DNA of 64,000 nucleotides from Nocardioides luteus (GCF_015752315.1 NZ_JADOVJ010000001.1:868001-932000), one strand, 5' to 3'. Shown: positions 35,874-44,485, counted from the first letter of the stretch. The notes: generated from the letters alone by a model not told the origin. A program made the numbers and translations.

Positions 35874-36047
35874 GTTTTCGTCGCTACTCGCTTGTCTCAT
35901 CGAATGCGGCGAGCGACTCACGGGTGTCTCGAGCTTGCCAAGCGAGTGCCACGCCGCGCACATACGGGAACCAGACCACCGCGATATCGAGTTGAATATC
36001 TGCAGTGCTGGGTCGGTCAAAAGGCATTCTATCGGTAGGGTTCTCCC

Positions 36048-36749
36048 GTGGTTGCATCCTCAGAGTTCACGGGTCCTCAGAATCCCTTCGATGATCCTGT
36101 TTACAAGGCTGCCGTCATCGACCTGTTGGGTGCGGTCGCCTACGGCGAGGTCTCGGCCGTCGAGCGACTGACCGACGACGCGAAGATGGCTCCCTCGCTG
36201 GAGGACAAGACGGCCCTGCTCGCGATGGCGGCCGCGCAGCACGCCAAGATCCAGCCGGTCCTGGACCGGCTCGTGGAGCTCGGGGTCGACCCGTACGTGG
36301 CCATGGAGCCGCTGCGCGAGGGGTTCGACGAGTTCCACCGCCACACGAAGCCCGCCGACTGGTGGGAGTCGCTGGTCAAGGCCTACGTCGGTGACGGTCT
36401 CGCCAACGACTTCTACCGTGAGGTCGCGAGGTATCTGGACGAGGAGACCCACAAGCTCGTGGTCACCACCCTCGAGGACGCCGGCCGGGCCGACTTCGTC
36501 GTCGACCGGGTGCGGGCCGGCATCGAGGCCGACCACCTCATCGGTGGCCGGCTCGCGCTGTGGGGCCGTCGCCTGATGGGCGAGGCGATCATCCAGGCGC
36601 AGCAGGTCGCGGCCACCCGTGAGGGCCTCAGCGAGCTGATCACCGGCGGTCACCTCCCGGGCCTCGACCTCGGCACCATCGGCGAGATGCTCACCCGCCT
36701 GACCCAGCGGCACGTCGAGCGCATGGGCAAGCTCGGGCTCGAGCACTGA
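36048..36749 (+). CDS. Ferritin-like fold protein
   Basis: 233 aa. GTG 36048 lies 6 nt after TAGGGT (leaderless). All-helical, with candidate diiron ligands spaced over four helices: E in AYGEVSAVERL, H in AAAQHAKIQPV, and a second pair around YLDEETHKL and EADHLIGG. It matches the ferritin-like proteins found beside rhlE in actinobacteria, distantly related to tRNA hydroxylase MiaE. Function unproven. A C39-type peptidase gene begins 6 nt after its stop. Confidence 0.75.
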   Translation: MVASSEFTGPQNPFDDPVYKAAVIDLLGAVAYGEVSAVERLTDDAKMAPSLEDKTALLAMAAAQHAKIQPVLDRLVELGVDPYVAMEPLREGFDEFHRHTKPADWWESLVKAYVGDGLANDFYREVARYLDEETHKLVVTTLEDAGRADFVVDRVRAGIEADHLIGGRLALWGRRLMGEAIIQAQQVAATREGLSELITGGHLPGLDLGTIGEMLTRLTQRHVERMGKLGLEH

Positions 36750-36755
36750 GGTTCC

Positions 36756-37817
36756 TTGAGTCCTGACATCTGCTGGACCGGCTGGTCGGGGGCGCAGATC
36801 GCGCCTGATGCCGGTGTCTGGGTGTCTCCCGAGGTCAGCCCCGGGTTTGCCTTCGACGAGCTGGTCGCCTCCTGGAACGTGGTGACGCCGCCCGGGAGCT
36901 GGGTGGAGGTCGCGGCTCAGGTGGTCGCCGAGTCGGGGGAGCGGAGCGGCTGGCTGGTGCTGGCGCGCTGGTCCTCGGACCCGGCGTTCACGTCCACCTC
37001 GGTCGCCGGTCAGGACGACCCCGTCGCGGTCGCGGCCGACGACACCATCCTGGGCCGGGACGGGCGCCGCTTCACCACGTTCTCGTTGCGGCTGAGCCTG
37101 CACGGTCCCGCCGACGGCCTGCCGCAGGCGAGCCTGCTCGGGGCGATGGTCTCGGCGGATGCCCGGGGCTCGCAGCCGGCACCGGGCACGGTGGCTCGCG
37201 GGGCGGTCGTGGGTGGCGTACCGGCCTATTCGCAGCAGCTCCACCGCGACCGCTACCCGCACTGGGACGGTGGCGGCCAGTCGTGGTGCAGCGCCGCCTC
37301 GACCGCGATGATCGCCGACTTCTGGGGTGCCGGGCCCACCCCCGCCGAGACCGCCTGGGTCGACTACGACACCCCCGATCCGCAGGTGCCGTTCACCGTG
37401 CGGGAGGTCTACGACGAGTCCTTCGGCGGCGCCGGCAACTGGGCCTTCAACACCGCCTATGCGGGCTCGCGCGGCCTGGTCGCGTACGTCACCAGGCTCC
37501 GCTCGTTCGCCGAGGCCGCCCGGTTCGTCGAGGCCGGGATCCCGCTGGTGCTGGCCGTCTCGCACCAGGCCGGCGAGCTGACCGGCGCCGGGTACGTCAC
37601 CAACGGCCATCTGCTCGTGCTGACCGGCTTCGTGGACGACGGCCGCCCCGTCGTCCACGACCCTGCCTCCCACAAGATCGCGAGCGATGCGGAGGTGCGG
37701 GCGACGTACGACCTCGGCGAGCTCGACCGTGCCTGGGCCCGCTCGGGGCGGATCGTCTACGTCATCCGGCCGCCGCACGTGGTGCCGCCGGAACCGCCGG
37801 CTCAGCGCAACTGGTGA
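36756..37817 (+). CDS. C39-family peptidase
   Basis: 353 aa from TTG 36756, 6 nt after the ferritin-like stop, with GAGG four nt before. About 1-140 is a beta-rich region (WVEVAAQVVAESGERSGWLVLARW). The papain-like domain from about 150 has VPAYSQQLHRD, the nucleophile in SWCSAASTAMIADFW, and the catalytic His in GHLLVLTGF with HDPAS after it. No signal peptide is visible, which is odd for this family; either a start further upstream is missed or it acts in the cytoplasm. Confidence 0.82.
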   Translation: MSPDICWTGWSGAQIAPDAGVWVSPEVSPGFAFDELVASWNVVTPPGSWVEVAAQVVAESGERSGWLVLARWSSDPAFTSTSVAGQDDPVAVAADDTILGRDGRRFTTFSLRLSLHGPADGLPQASLLGAMVSADARGSQPAPGTVARGAVVGGVPAYSQQLHRDRYPHWDGGGQSWCSAASTAMIADFWGAGPTPAETAWVDYDTPDPQVPFTVREVYDESFGGAGNWAFNTAYAGSRGLVAYVTRLRSFAEAARFVEAGIPLVLAVSHQAGELTGAGYVTNGHLLVLTGFVDDGRPVVHDPASHKIASDAEVRATYDLGELDRAWARSGRIVYVIRPPHVVPPEPPAQRNW

Positions 37818-37847
37818 TCCTGCACTGGGCCGGCCCGTGCACATGCA

Positions 37848-37881
37848 GAAGCGGTCCCGCCCCGAGGGGCAGGACCGCTTC
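37848..37881. terminator. Hairpin between convergent C39 and GlsB-like genes
   Basis: GAAGCGGTCC (37848-37857) pairs with GGACCGCTTC (37872-37881); an inner GCCCC-ga-GGGGC stem stacks on it. Bidirectional terminator. Confidence 0.75.
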
Positions 37882-37899
37882 GCATGACCTGGGCGAGGC

Positions 37900-38211
37900 T
37901 CAGGCCTTGGACCTTCCGGTGATTCCAGATGCGACGACGACCGCGACAGCGGCGACGACGACCTGCCAGATGTGACGCCACCAGTCGACACCGTTGGTGG
38001 CGTTGTCCCAGGCAGCTTCGTGGCCATCGAAGGCCGGGTTGTTCTGGCCGAAGATGACCCAGTAGAGCAGGCTTCCCACGATCATGCCGACGATGCCGCA
38101 CACGACAGTCAACCAGAGCGGGATGTTGTCCTTGTCGCCTGGCGCAAGCCACTTGCCAAGCAAACCGATGACAACACCACCGATGAGGGTGACGAGAATG
38201 GTCCCGATCAT
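37900..38211 (-). CDS. GlsB/YeaQ/YmgE-family stress membrane protein
   Basis: 103 aa. Three small hydrophobic segments: GTILVTLIGGVVIGLLGKWLAPG, WLTVVCGIVGMIVGSLLYWV, and the C-terminal VVVAAVAVVVASGITGR. GKWLAPG and GIVGMIVGSLL are the transglycosylase-associated-protein signature. Members are induced by stress; the mechanism is unknown. The insertion FGQNNPAFDGHEAAWDNATNGVDWWRHIW before the last helix, in pieces FGQNNPAFDGHEA and GVDWWRHIW, is longer than in the E. coli members. RBS GAAGGGAAAA precedes ATG. Confidence 0.85.
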   Translation of the reverse strand: MIGTILVTLIGGVVIGLLGKWLAPGDKDNIPLWLTVVCGIVGMIVGSLLYWVIFGQNNPAFDGHEAAWDNATNGVDWWRHIWQVVVAAVAVVVASGITGRSKA

Positions 38212-38350
38212 GCCCTTTTCCCTTCAGGTTGTGGTTGGCGCCAACGATGCGCCTATTCCTCGATATTGCACCTGTTGAGACGGCTTTGCACGGGCAACAT
38301 GGCCCAAACCAGGAACTTCTCCGTCGGAATCAGGGTCATCCCCGACTGAA

Positions 38351-38572
38351 TCAGCCGGCGAAACCGACCTTGCCGACCTTGGCCGGGCCGATCTCGACGT
38401 AGGCGAGCTTCTCGGTCGGGACGATGACCTTGCGGCCCTTGCTGTCGGTCAAAGCGAGCACAGCGCCGCCGCCGAGGGCGTCGGCGATGAGCTTCTCCAC
38501 CGATTCGCTGGACTCCTCGGTCTCCACGACGAGCTCACGGGCGGCCTGCTGGACGCCGATCTTGACCTCCAC
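38351..38572 (-). CDS. DUF3107 family small protein
   Basis: 73 aa from GTG 38572 with RBS AAGGAGG. The sequence VEVKIGVQQAARELVVETEES and KVIVPTEKLAYVEIGPAKVGKVGF is typical of DUF3107 (TB9.4 in mycobacteria), which sits beside the same TetR gene there. Function unknown. The 140 nt between it and the GlsB-like gene contain that gene's promoter region and nothing else recognised. Confidence 0.88.
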   Translation of the reverse strand: MEVKIGVQQAARELVVETEESSESVEKLIADALGGGAVLALTDSKGRKVIVPTEKLAYVEIGPAKVGKVGFAG

Positions 38573-38658
38573 GGGTCCTCCTTGCGATGGGTCGATCAAT
38601 GCTTCGGAATCCTCTCACACGGAAGGTGAGGAACCCCGTCGTTGCGCTACGAGCGGAA

Positions 38659-39291
38659 TCAATCCGTCTTGGGGTAGCCGCCGATGCCGCGCCAGGCGAG
38701 GCCGGCGACGAGCCGCGCCGCGTCGGCCTGGGAGAGATCGCCGTTGTTGTGGAGCCAGTAGCGTGCGCTGACCTGGATCTGGCCGACGAGGCCCACGGCG
38801 AGCAGGTGGGAGGCGGTGGCGGCGAAGCCGGTGTCCTCGGCGATGACCTCGGCGATGACCTCGGCACACTCGTTGGTGACCCGGTCGACCTGCTCGCGCA
38901 CGGCGGGGTCGTTGGTCAGGTCGGACTCGAAGACGAGCCGGAAGGCACCGGACTCGGAGGCCACGTAGTCGTAGAAGACCTCGACGGTGCGGGCCACGCG
39001 CTCCTTGTTCTCGTCGGTCGACGCCAGGGCTTCCCGGCAGCGATCGATGATCTCGCTGGCGGACTTCTCCAGCAGGGCGAGATAGAGGTCGAGCTTGCCG
39101 GGGAAGTGCTGATAGAGAACGGGCTTCGAGACCCCGGCCCGCTCCGCGATGTCGTCCATCGCGGCAGCGTGGAAACCGTAGGCGACGAAGACCTCGAGAG
39201 CGGACTCGAGAAGCTGGGCTCGTCGCTCCGTTCGGGGCAGTCGCGCCCCTCGCGGTCGAGTGGGGTCGAGCTCGGATTGGTGCGTGGTCAC
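38659..39291 (-). CDS. TetR-family transcriptional regulator
   Basis: 210 aa from GTG 39291, 6 nt after TAGGCT on the minus strand (leaderless). The N-terminal HTH is TERRAQLLESALEVFVAYGFHAAAMDDIAERAGVSKPVLYQHFPGKLDLY (in pieces DDIAERAGVSKPVLYQHF). The ligand domain follows. It corresponds to the TetR gene next to DUF3107 and moeZ in mycobacteria (Rv3208 as I recall). The ligand is unknown. Adjacent moeZ is divergent and might be a target. Confidence 0.9.
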   Translation of the reverse strand: MTTHQSELDPTRPRGARLPRTERRAQLLESALEVFVAYGFHAAAMDDIAERAGVSKPVLYQHFPGKLDLYLALLEKSASEIIDRCREALASTDENKERVARTVEVFYDYVASESGAFRLVFESDLTNDPAVREQVDRVTNECAEVIAEVIAEDTGFAATASHLLAVGLVGQIQVSARYWLHNNGDLSQADAARLVAGLAWRGIGGYPKTD

Positions 39292-39418
39292 CCCAGCAGC
39301 CTACCCGCTGGTACTCGGATCGCGGGACGCGTCGTTGCCTTGCCCACGGATGAGGGAACATGGAGAAGTGCCCGCGGTGTTCAAGCAGGCATACGTACGT
39401 CCGAACTGAGGAGCCGTT

Positions 39419-40633
39419 GTGTCCCTAGCCCCGCTCGTGGAGCCCGCTGACGAGCTGACGATCGACGAGGTGCGCCGCTACAGCCGCCACCTCATCATCC
39501 CCGATGTCGGCATGGACGGGCAGAAGCGCCTGAAGAACGCCAAGGTGCTGGTCATCGGCGCCGGCGGTCTCGGCTCGCCCGCCCTGCTCTACCTGGCCGC
39601 GGCCGGCGTCGGCACGCTCGGCATCGTCGAGTTCGACGAGGTCGACGAGTCCAACCTGCAGCGCCAGATCATCCACAAGCAGTCGACCGTGGGTCAGCCG
39701 AAGGCCGACTCGGCCGCGGCTGCGATCCGGGAGGTCAACCCGTACGTCAACATCGTGCTGCACGACGTGCGGCTCGACAACGACAACGTGCGCGAGATCT
39801 TCACCGGCTACGACCTCATCGTCGACGGCACCGACAACTTCGCGACCCGCTACATGGTCAACGACGCGGCCTACTTCCTGGGCATCCCGTACGTCTGGGG
39901 CTCGATCTACCGCTTCGACGGCCAGGCCTCGGTGTTCGCGCCGACGCTGACCGACGACGCGCCCTGCTACCGCTGCCTCTACCCGGAGCCCCCGCCCCCG
40001 GGCATGGTCCCCTCCTGCGCCGAGGGCGGCGTGCTGGGCGTGCTCTGCGCCTCGATCGGCTCGATCCAGGTCAACGAGGCCATCAAGATGCTGACCGGCA
40101 TCGGTGAGCCGCTCGTCGGCAAGCTGATGATCTACGACGCACTCGAGATGGAGTACCGCAAGCTGAAGGTCCGCAAGGACCCCAACTGCGCGCTGTGCGG
40201 CGAGAACCCGACGGTCACCGACCTGATCGACTACGACGCCTTCTGCGGTGCCCTCTCGACCGAGGCCGCCGACGCCGCGGCGGGCTCGACCATCTCGGTC
40301 ACCCAGCTCGCCGAGATGATCAAGGAGCGCCAGGAGGGCAGCCGCGACTTCGTCCTCGTCGACGTGCGCGAGCCCAACGAGTACGAGATCAACAAGATCC
40401 CGGGCGCCGTCCTGATCCCCAAGGGCGAGTTCCTCAACGGCAACGCGATCCCGCAGGTCGCCGAGCTCACCTCAGATGGTGCCAAGCCGCTCGTGTTCCA
40501 CTGCAAGAGCGGCGTACGCAGCGCCGAGGTGCTGGCGATCGCCAAGGGCGCGGGTTACTCGGACGCGGTCCACGTCGGCGGCGGCGTGGTGGCGTGGGTC
40601 AACCAGATCGACCCGTCGCAGCCTTCGTACTGA
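39419..40633 (+). CDS. moeZ: Adenylyltransferase/sulfurtransferase MoeZ
   Basis: 404 aa. The N-terminal E1-like domain has VLVIGAGGLGSPALLYLAAAGVGTLGIVEFD, in pieces IGAGGLGSPALLYLAAAGVG, plus LQRQIIHKQSTVGQPKADSA. The zinc site is formed by CYRCLYPEP and CALCG. The C-terminal rhodanese domain has its active-site loop HCKSGVRSAEV. MoeZ activates the C-terminus of ubiquitin-like sulfur carriers (MoaD, CysO, ThiS-like) by adenylation and thiocarboxylation. RBS GAGGAG, GTG start. A strong terminator follows. Confidence 0.94.
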   Translation: MSLAPLVEPADELTIDEVRRYSRHLIIPDVGMDGQKRLKNAKVLVIGAGGLGSPALLYLAAAGVGTLGIVEFDEVDESNLQRQIIHKQSTVGQPKADSAAAAIREVNPYVNIVLHDVRLDNDNVREIFTGYDLIVDGTDNFATRYMVNDAAYFLGIPYVWGSIYRFDGQASVFAPTLTDDAPCYRCLYPEPPPPGMVPSCAEGGVLGVLCASIGSIQVNEAIKMLTGIGEPLVGKLMIYDALEMEYRKLKVRKDPNCALCGENPTVTDLIDYDAFCGALSTEAADAAAGSTISVTQLAEMIKERQEGSRDFVLVDVREPNEYEINKIPGAVLIPKGEFLNGNAIPQVAELTSDGAKPLVFHCKSGVRSAEVLAIAKGAGYSDAVHVGGGVVAWVNQIDPSQPSY

Positions 40634-40671
40634 CCAGTCACTTATCAACGAAGTCGCTTACTGAACTGTTG

Positions 40672-40711
40672 GCCAGCGGTGGCCCCTCTGGGGTCGCCGC
40701 TGGCTTTCTTT
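40672..40711 (+). terminator. Intrinsic terminator after moeZ
   Basis: GCCAGCGGtGGCCCC-tct-GGGGtCGCCGCTGGC (40672-40704) is followed by TTTCTTT. The best canonical rho-independent terminator in the window. Confidence 0.88.
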
Positions 40712-40794
40712 GAGCGTGGCGAAACCGATAGTTTTGCGATCGCAGCTGCGGGGGGCGGAGTTGCATCAATGCCCGAACCTCGGAGGATTCGACG

Positions 40795-41085
40795 TTGTCC
40801 ACACGCGCTCGTCTCAGCGCGACGCTCGCCGGTGCCACCCTGGCCGGCGGACTGTTTCTCGGTGCCCCTGCCCACGCGAGCGACCAGACCCCGGAGCCGG
40901 CCTCCGGTGCGGCGGTCGGCTCTGCGATCGACCCGGAGAGGCTGGAGTCGAACGTCGCGGACCCGACCCGCGGCGTACCGCCGTCCTATGTCTTCGCCGG
41001 TGTCGGCGCGCTGCTGATGGGGGCGGGTGCGGGGATGGCCGTACGTCGCAAACGAGCTGAGGCTGTGGCACGCTCGGCCGAGTGA
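40795..41085 (+). CDS. Small secreted membrane-tailed protein, candidate sortase substrate
   Basis: 96 aa from TTG 40795 with RBS GGAGG. The signal peptide RLSATLAGATLAGGLFLGAPAHA ends at AHA-S (in pieces SATLAGATLAGGLFLG and APAHA). The mature part is a short Pro/Ala/acid-rich region, a hydrophobic segment SYVFAGVGALLMGAGAGMAV and the basic tail RRKRAEAVARS. This is the layout of a cell-wall sorting signal, but no LPXTG is present; VADPTRGVPPS precedes the membrane segment. It overlaps the sortase gene by 4 nt. Confidence 0.72.
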   Translation: MSTRARLSATLAGATLAGGLFLGAPAHASDQTPEPASGAAVGSAIDPERLESNVADPTRGVPPSYVFAGVGALLMGAGAGMAVRRKRAEAVARSAE

Positions 41086-41714
41086 GCAACGGTCAACCCA
41101 GCCTGAGGACCTTCATCGGCGAGATCTTCGTCGTCGTCCTCGTGGTCGCGGTCGGCGTGCTCGGCTACGCCGCGTACGACTACTACACCAAGATCGACGA
41201 GGCGCAGAAGAGCAACGCGGCCCCGCCGGCGACGACGTCCTCGATCCCGGCCGAGGCGCTCGCCGAGGTGCCGAAGAAGAAGGGCAAGGTACGCGGCGTC
41301 TCCATCCCCTCGCTCAACGTCCATGCCGACGTGGTGCCGCTGGCGATGGACGGAGGCACGCTCACGCCGCCCGCCGACGCCGCCCTCATGGGCTGGTGGA
41401 AGGGCGGCGCCAAGCCCGGTGCGGACGAGGGATCGGTGCTGATCGTCGGCCACACCCTGCACAACGGCGGCGGTGTCCTCGACCGGCTGGGCGAGGTGAA
41501 CGAGGGCGACGAGATCGTCGTGCGGACCAAGAAGGACGAGTTCAGCTACACCGTCCGGTCGGTGCGCGACCTCTCCAAGGAGCAGGTCGCCAAGCGCAGC
41601 TCGAAGCTCTTCGACCCCGACGGCGAGGCGAAGCTGGTCGTGGTGACGTGCGACGACTGGGACGGCACCTCGTTCCAGGGCAACACCGTGGTGGTCGCGG
41701 TCCCGGAGGGATGA
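41082..41714 (+). CDS. Class F-like sortase
   Basis: 210 aa. One N-terminal membrane anchor (IFVVVLVVAVGVLGYAAYDYY) and an extracytoplasmic sortase domain: VSIPSLNVHADVVPLAMDGG, catalytic His in IVGHTLHNGGGVLDRL, catalytic Cys in LVVVTCDDWDG. A typical C-terminal Arg of the triad is not obvious (SFQGNTVVVAV follows), which recalls class E/F variation but should be noted. The GTG overlaps the upstream substrate-like gene, so the pair is coupled. Confidence 0.85.
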   Translation: MSNGQPSLRTFIGEIFVVVLVVAVGVLGYAAYDYYTKIDEAQKSNAAPPATTSSIPAEALAEVPKKKGKVRGVSIPSLNVHADVVPLAMDGGTLTPPADAALMGWWKGGAKPGADEGSVLIVGHTLHNGGGVLDRLGEVNEGDEIVVRTKKDEFSYTVRSVRDLSKEQVAKRSSKLFDPDGEAKLVVVTCDDWDGTSFQGNTVVVAVPEG

Positions 41715-41750
41715 AGTCGGGGGCGCGGACGCCCGGAAACCCCGGGTGGT

Positions 41751-41767
41751 GTAAACGGGTCGTAACC
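41751..41767 (+). promoter_or_regulatory. Direct repeat resembling an MtrA box
   Basis: GTAAAC-gggtc-GTAACC: two half-sites 11 bp apart on the same face of the helix, about 60 nt before the secreted protease gene. MtrA binds direct GTAAC-like repeats in related genera; this assignment is tentative. Confidence 0.35.
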
Positions 41768-41826
41768 TCAGCCCACCGGTCCTCGTTGTTCTGTGAGTCA
41801 CATCACCTACGAACAGAGGCCCCCAC

Positions 41827-42696
41827 ATGCTCCGCACCCGTAGCTCCGTACGCCGCGCCGCAGCAATCGCCGCCGGCACTCTGACCGCCGCGCTCGTCCC
41901 GGCCCTGATCCCGACCCCGGCCCACGCCTGGGCGCCGGCGGACACGGCCACCATCACCCCGGGCGTGATGATGTACACCGACGGTGCCCAGTGCACCGCC
42001 AACTTCGTCTTCGCCGACTCCGCGGCCAACGTCTACGTCGGCTACGCCGCTCACTGCGCCGGTCTCGGCGAGGCCACCGACACCAACGGCTGCGCCGCCG
42101 AGTCGCTCCCGCTGGGCACCCCGGTGACCTTCAACGAGGGCGGCTCGCTGCTGAGCGAGGGCACCGTCCTGGGCAAGGGGAAGCTGGTCTACTCCTCCTG
42201 GCTGACCATGAAGAAGCTGGGCACCAAGGACGAGGACACCTGCGCCTACAACGACTTCGCCCTGGTCAAGGTGGACGCCGCCGACGCGGGCAAGGTCAAC
42301 CCGAGCGTGCCGATCTGGGGCGGCCCGACCGGCATCGACACCGACGGCACCGTGGCCGGTGACAAGGTCTACTCCTACGGCAACTCCTCGCTGCGCGCCG
42401 ACGTCGACCTGCTCTCGCCGAAGATCGGCCTCTCCCTGGGCGACGACGTCAACGGCACCCGCTGGTCGCACCCGCTCTACAACCTCACCCCCGGCATCCC
42501 CGGTGACTCCGGCTCGGGCTTCCTGAACGCCGACGGCAAGGCGGTCGGCACGCTGTCGACCCTGGGCCTGGCTCCGCTGGCGGGCTCCAACAACATCGGT
42601 GACATGGACCTCGAGCTGAAGTTCGCCCAGGCGAACTCGGGCATCTCCGGTCTGCATCTGGTCAACGGCACGGAGCCCTTCAGCCCCATCCTGTGA
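41827..42696 (+). CDS. Secreted trypsin-like serine protease
   Basis: 289 aa. The signal peptide RRAAAIAAGTLTAALVPALIP ends with AHA-W (in pieces AAAIAAGTLTAALVP and TPAHA). A chymotrypsin-like triad can be read: His76 in GYAAHCAG, Asp143 in YNDFALVKV, Ser228 in PGDSGSGF. Four cysteines are present in the mature chain (C at QCTANF, AHCAG, NGCAAE, DTCAYN), allowing two disulfides, which supports an extracytoplasmic role. The substrate is unknown. A tentative MtrA box lies upstream. Confidence 0.82.
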   Translation: MLRTRSSVRRAAAIAAGTLTAALVPALIPTPAHAWAPADTATITPGVMMYTDGAQCTANFVFADSAANVYVGYAAHCAGLGEATDTNGCAAESLPLGTPVTFNEGGSLLSEGTVLGKGKLVYSSWLTMKKLGTKDEDTCAYNDFALVKVDAADAGKVNPSVPIWGGPTGIDTDGTVAGDKVYSYGNSSLRADVDLLSPKIGLSLGDDVNGTRWSHPLYNLTPGIPGDSGSGFLNADGKAVGTLSTLGLAPLAGSNNIGDMDLELKFAQANSGISGLHLVNGTEPFSPIL

Positions 42697-42717
42697 CACC
42701 GCGCTAGCCTGCCGGAC

Positions 42718-43038
42718 ATGAGTGACCGGGAGGCGTACGTGGAGGCCGTTCTGCGTCTCGTCGAGCAGATCCCTCGCGGGAAGGTGACGACGTACGGTGC
42801 GATCGCCGATGCCCTCTTCGACGAGTTCGGAGGTGGGCCTCGGCAGGTCGGTTCGGTGATGGCGCGCGAGGGCGCGGGAATGCCGTGGTGGCGGGTGGTG
42901 CGGGCCGATGGCTCGCTCCCCGCCTCCCACGGCGAGGAGGCCCGGCAGGCCTATCTCGAGGAGGGCACGCCGCGACGCGTCTCGGGGGCGGTGGACCTGC
43001 GCCAGGCGATGTGGCTGCCGCCTACGATGATCCCGTGA
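42718..43038 (+). CDS. Alkyltransferase-like protein (MGMT family)
   Basis: 106 aa. ATG 42718 lies 7 nt after TAGCCT (leaderless). [17 protein letters not shown] and [14 protein letters not shown] are the MGMT DNA-binding HTH. At the active-site position PCHR is replaced by PWWRVV, so the alkyl-accepting cysteine is absent. ATL proteins bind O6-alkylguanine and hand it to nucleotide excision repair. Its stop overlaps the next gene's GTG by 4 nt. Confidence 0.88.
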   Translation: MSDREAYVEAVLRLVEQIPRGKVTTYGAIADALFDEFGGGPRQVGSVMAREGAGMPWWRVVRADGSLPASHGEEARQAYLEEGTPRRVSGAVDLRQAMWLPPTMIP

Positions 43039-43703
43039 TGTATCGCGTCCTCCACGCCATCGTGCCGCCCGTCCTCCGAGCAGTCTGGCGCCCTACGGTG
43101 ACGGGGGCCGAGAACGTCCCGCGCACCGGTGGGGTGATCCTGGCCAGCAACCACCTCAGCTTCGCCGACTCCATCGTGATCCCGTCGGTCTCGCCCCGGC
43201 CGGTGCACTTCCTGGCCAAGTCCGACTACTTCACCGGCACCGGGATCAAGGGTGCTGCCCAGCGCGCGTGGTTCGAGGGCATGGGGATGCTGCCGGTCGA
43301 CCGCGACGACCCGCAGGCCGCGCTCGGCTCGCTGGAGGTCGCGCTGGAGGTCCTCGGCAAGGGCGAGGCGTTCGGGATCTACCCGGAGGGCACCCGCTCG
43401 CGCGACGGGCGGCTCTACCGCGGGCGTACGGGGGTGGCGCACCTGGCGCTGACCGCCGGCGTACCCGTGGTGCCGGTGGGGCTGCGGGGGACCGCGGAGC
43501 TGCAGCCGGTGGGGTCGAGCCTGCCGCGGCTGGCGAAGGTCACGGTCGAGTTCGGAGAGCCGATCCAGGTGGCCGGGCGCTTCGACGGCGTACCTCTGGG
43601 CAAGGCCCGCCGGGTCATCACCGACGAGGTGATGGAGGCGATCGCCGCGCTGAGCGGCCAGGACGTGGCCGGGGTCTACAACGAGCGGCCGGCCGACGCC
43701 TGA
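43035..43703 (+). CDS. 1-acyl-glycerol-3-phosphate acyltransferase family (PlsC)
   Basis: 222 aa from GTG 43035, 6 nt after TACGAT; ATG 43038 is adjacent and in frame. The catalytic HX4D is SNHLSFADS, the glycerol-phosphate site is [15 protein letters not shown], and [14 protein letters not shown] is the third block. It acylates lysophosphatidic acid or a related acceptor at the membrane. It overlaps the ATL gene but has its own promoter-like -10. Confidence 0.9.
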   Translation: MMYRVLHAIVPPVLRAVWRPTVTGAENVPRTGGVILASNHLSFADSIVIPSVSPRPVHFLAKSDYFTGTGIKGAAQRAWFEGMGMLPVDRDDPQAALGSLEVALEVLGKGEAFGIYPEGTRSRDGRLYRGRTGVAHLALTAGVPVVPVGLRGTAELQPVGSSLPRLAKVTVEFGEPIQVAGRFDGVPLGKARRVITDEVMEAIAALSGQDVAGVYNERPADA

Positions 43704-43786
43704 TCGCCTGTTGCGCTGGGGCCCGAAGGGGCGCACTCTGGAGGGTGACCCAGTACATCAGAGGGCTAGCAGCCGAGGTGAGGCAG

Positions 43787-44485
43787 ATGGCCACGACGAC
43801 CGTGTTGCAGGAAGAGCTGCGACACAAGCACGAAGAGCTCGCTGGGCGCCTGGCCCACGCTCGGAGCATCATCGCCAGGCCGGAGCAGACCCGTCGGGGC
43901 TGCCCGCCGATCGACCAGTTCAACGCCGGTACGTCTCGACACCTGCACGCGGTGGACGAGGCGCTGCTGCCGGCCGTCAGGTCCGAGTGCGAGGGCGGGG
44001 GGCGTCTGGTCCACGACTATCTCCCCACGGCCAAGCACCTGGAGGTGCTCCTCTTCCACGTGAAGGCGCACGAGTACGGCTCCACCTGGGAGACCGCCCA
44101 CGAGTGGCCGACGCTCTGGGGCGAGGTCGAGGAGGCGCTCTACGCCCAGGAGGAGAAGGAGGACGAGCTGGTCGCGCACCTCGCCGAGGAGGCCTCCGAC
44201 GACGTGCTCGTCCTCGTCGCGGCGCGGTTGACGGTGGCCGAGCGGAGGGCGCCCTCCCGCCCGCACCCCTACCTGCCTCACACCGGCCTGCCCGGGAAGG
44301 TCGTACGCCGCGTGGCGCGGCCCGTCGACGCGATCTGGGACAAGGTCGAGGGCCGTTCGGTCGGCGGGCCGAAGCCGATGCCGCACAAGGCGCCGGGGCT
44401 GCTCGGGCAGTATCTGCTCGGCGATCCGCGCTTTCCCGAGGAACCGGCTGACGACACCCGGCACAATGAGCCGGGTGACCGCTGA
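43787..44485 (+). CDS. Hemerythrin-like protein
   Basis: 232 aa from ATG 43787; GTG 43745 in frame is an alternative. Helical N-terminal 140 aa contains candidate ligands: HKHEELAGRLAHARS, FNAGTSRHLHAVDEALLPAV (H..HxxDE), LLFHVKAHEYGSTWE and EEKEDELVAHLAEE. This resembles hemerythrin HHE proteins, though the spacing is loose. The C-terminal third (LPHTGLPGKVVRRVARPVDAIWDKVEG) is unique and basic. Function unknown. Overlaps the cupin gene end to start. Confidence 0.6.
   Translation: MATTTVLQEELRHKHEELAGRLAHARSIIARPEQTRRGCPPIDQFNAGTSRHLHAVDEALLPAVRSECEGGGRLVHDYLPTAKHLEVLLFHVKAHEYGSTWETAHEWPTLWGEVEEALYAQEEKEDELVAHLAEEASDDVLVLVAARLTVAERRAPSRPHPYLPHTGLPGKVVRRVARPVDAIWDKVEGRSVGGPKPMPHKAPGLLGQYLLGDPRFPEEPADDTRHNEPGDR

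Noticed and set aside
36060..38027. 655-codon minus-strand frame
   Set aside because: It crosses the ferritin-like and C39 peptidase genes in antisense and has no domain signature.
38659..39291. This TetR as the regulator of the TTACC-N4-GGTAA sites
   Set aside because: No such site is present at its own divergent promoter; nothing in sequence links them.
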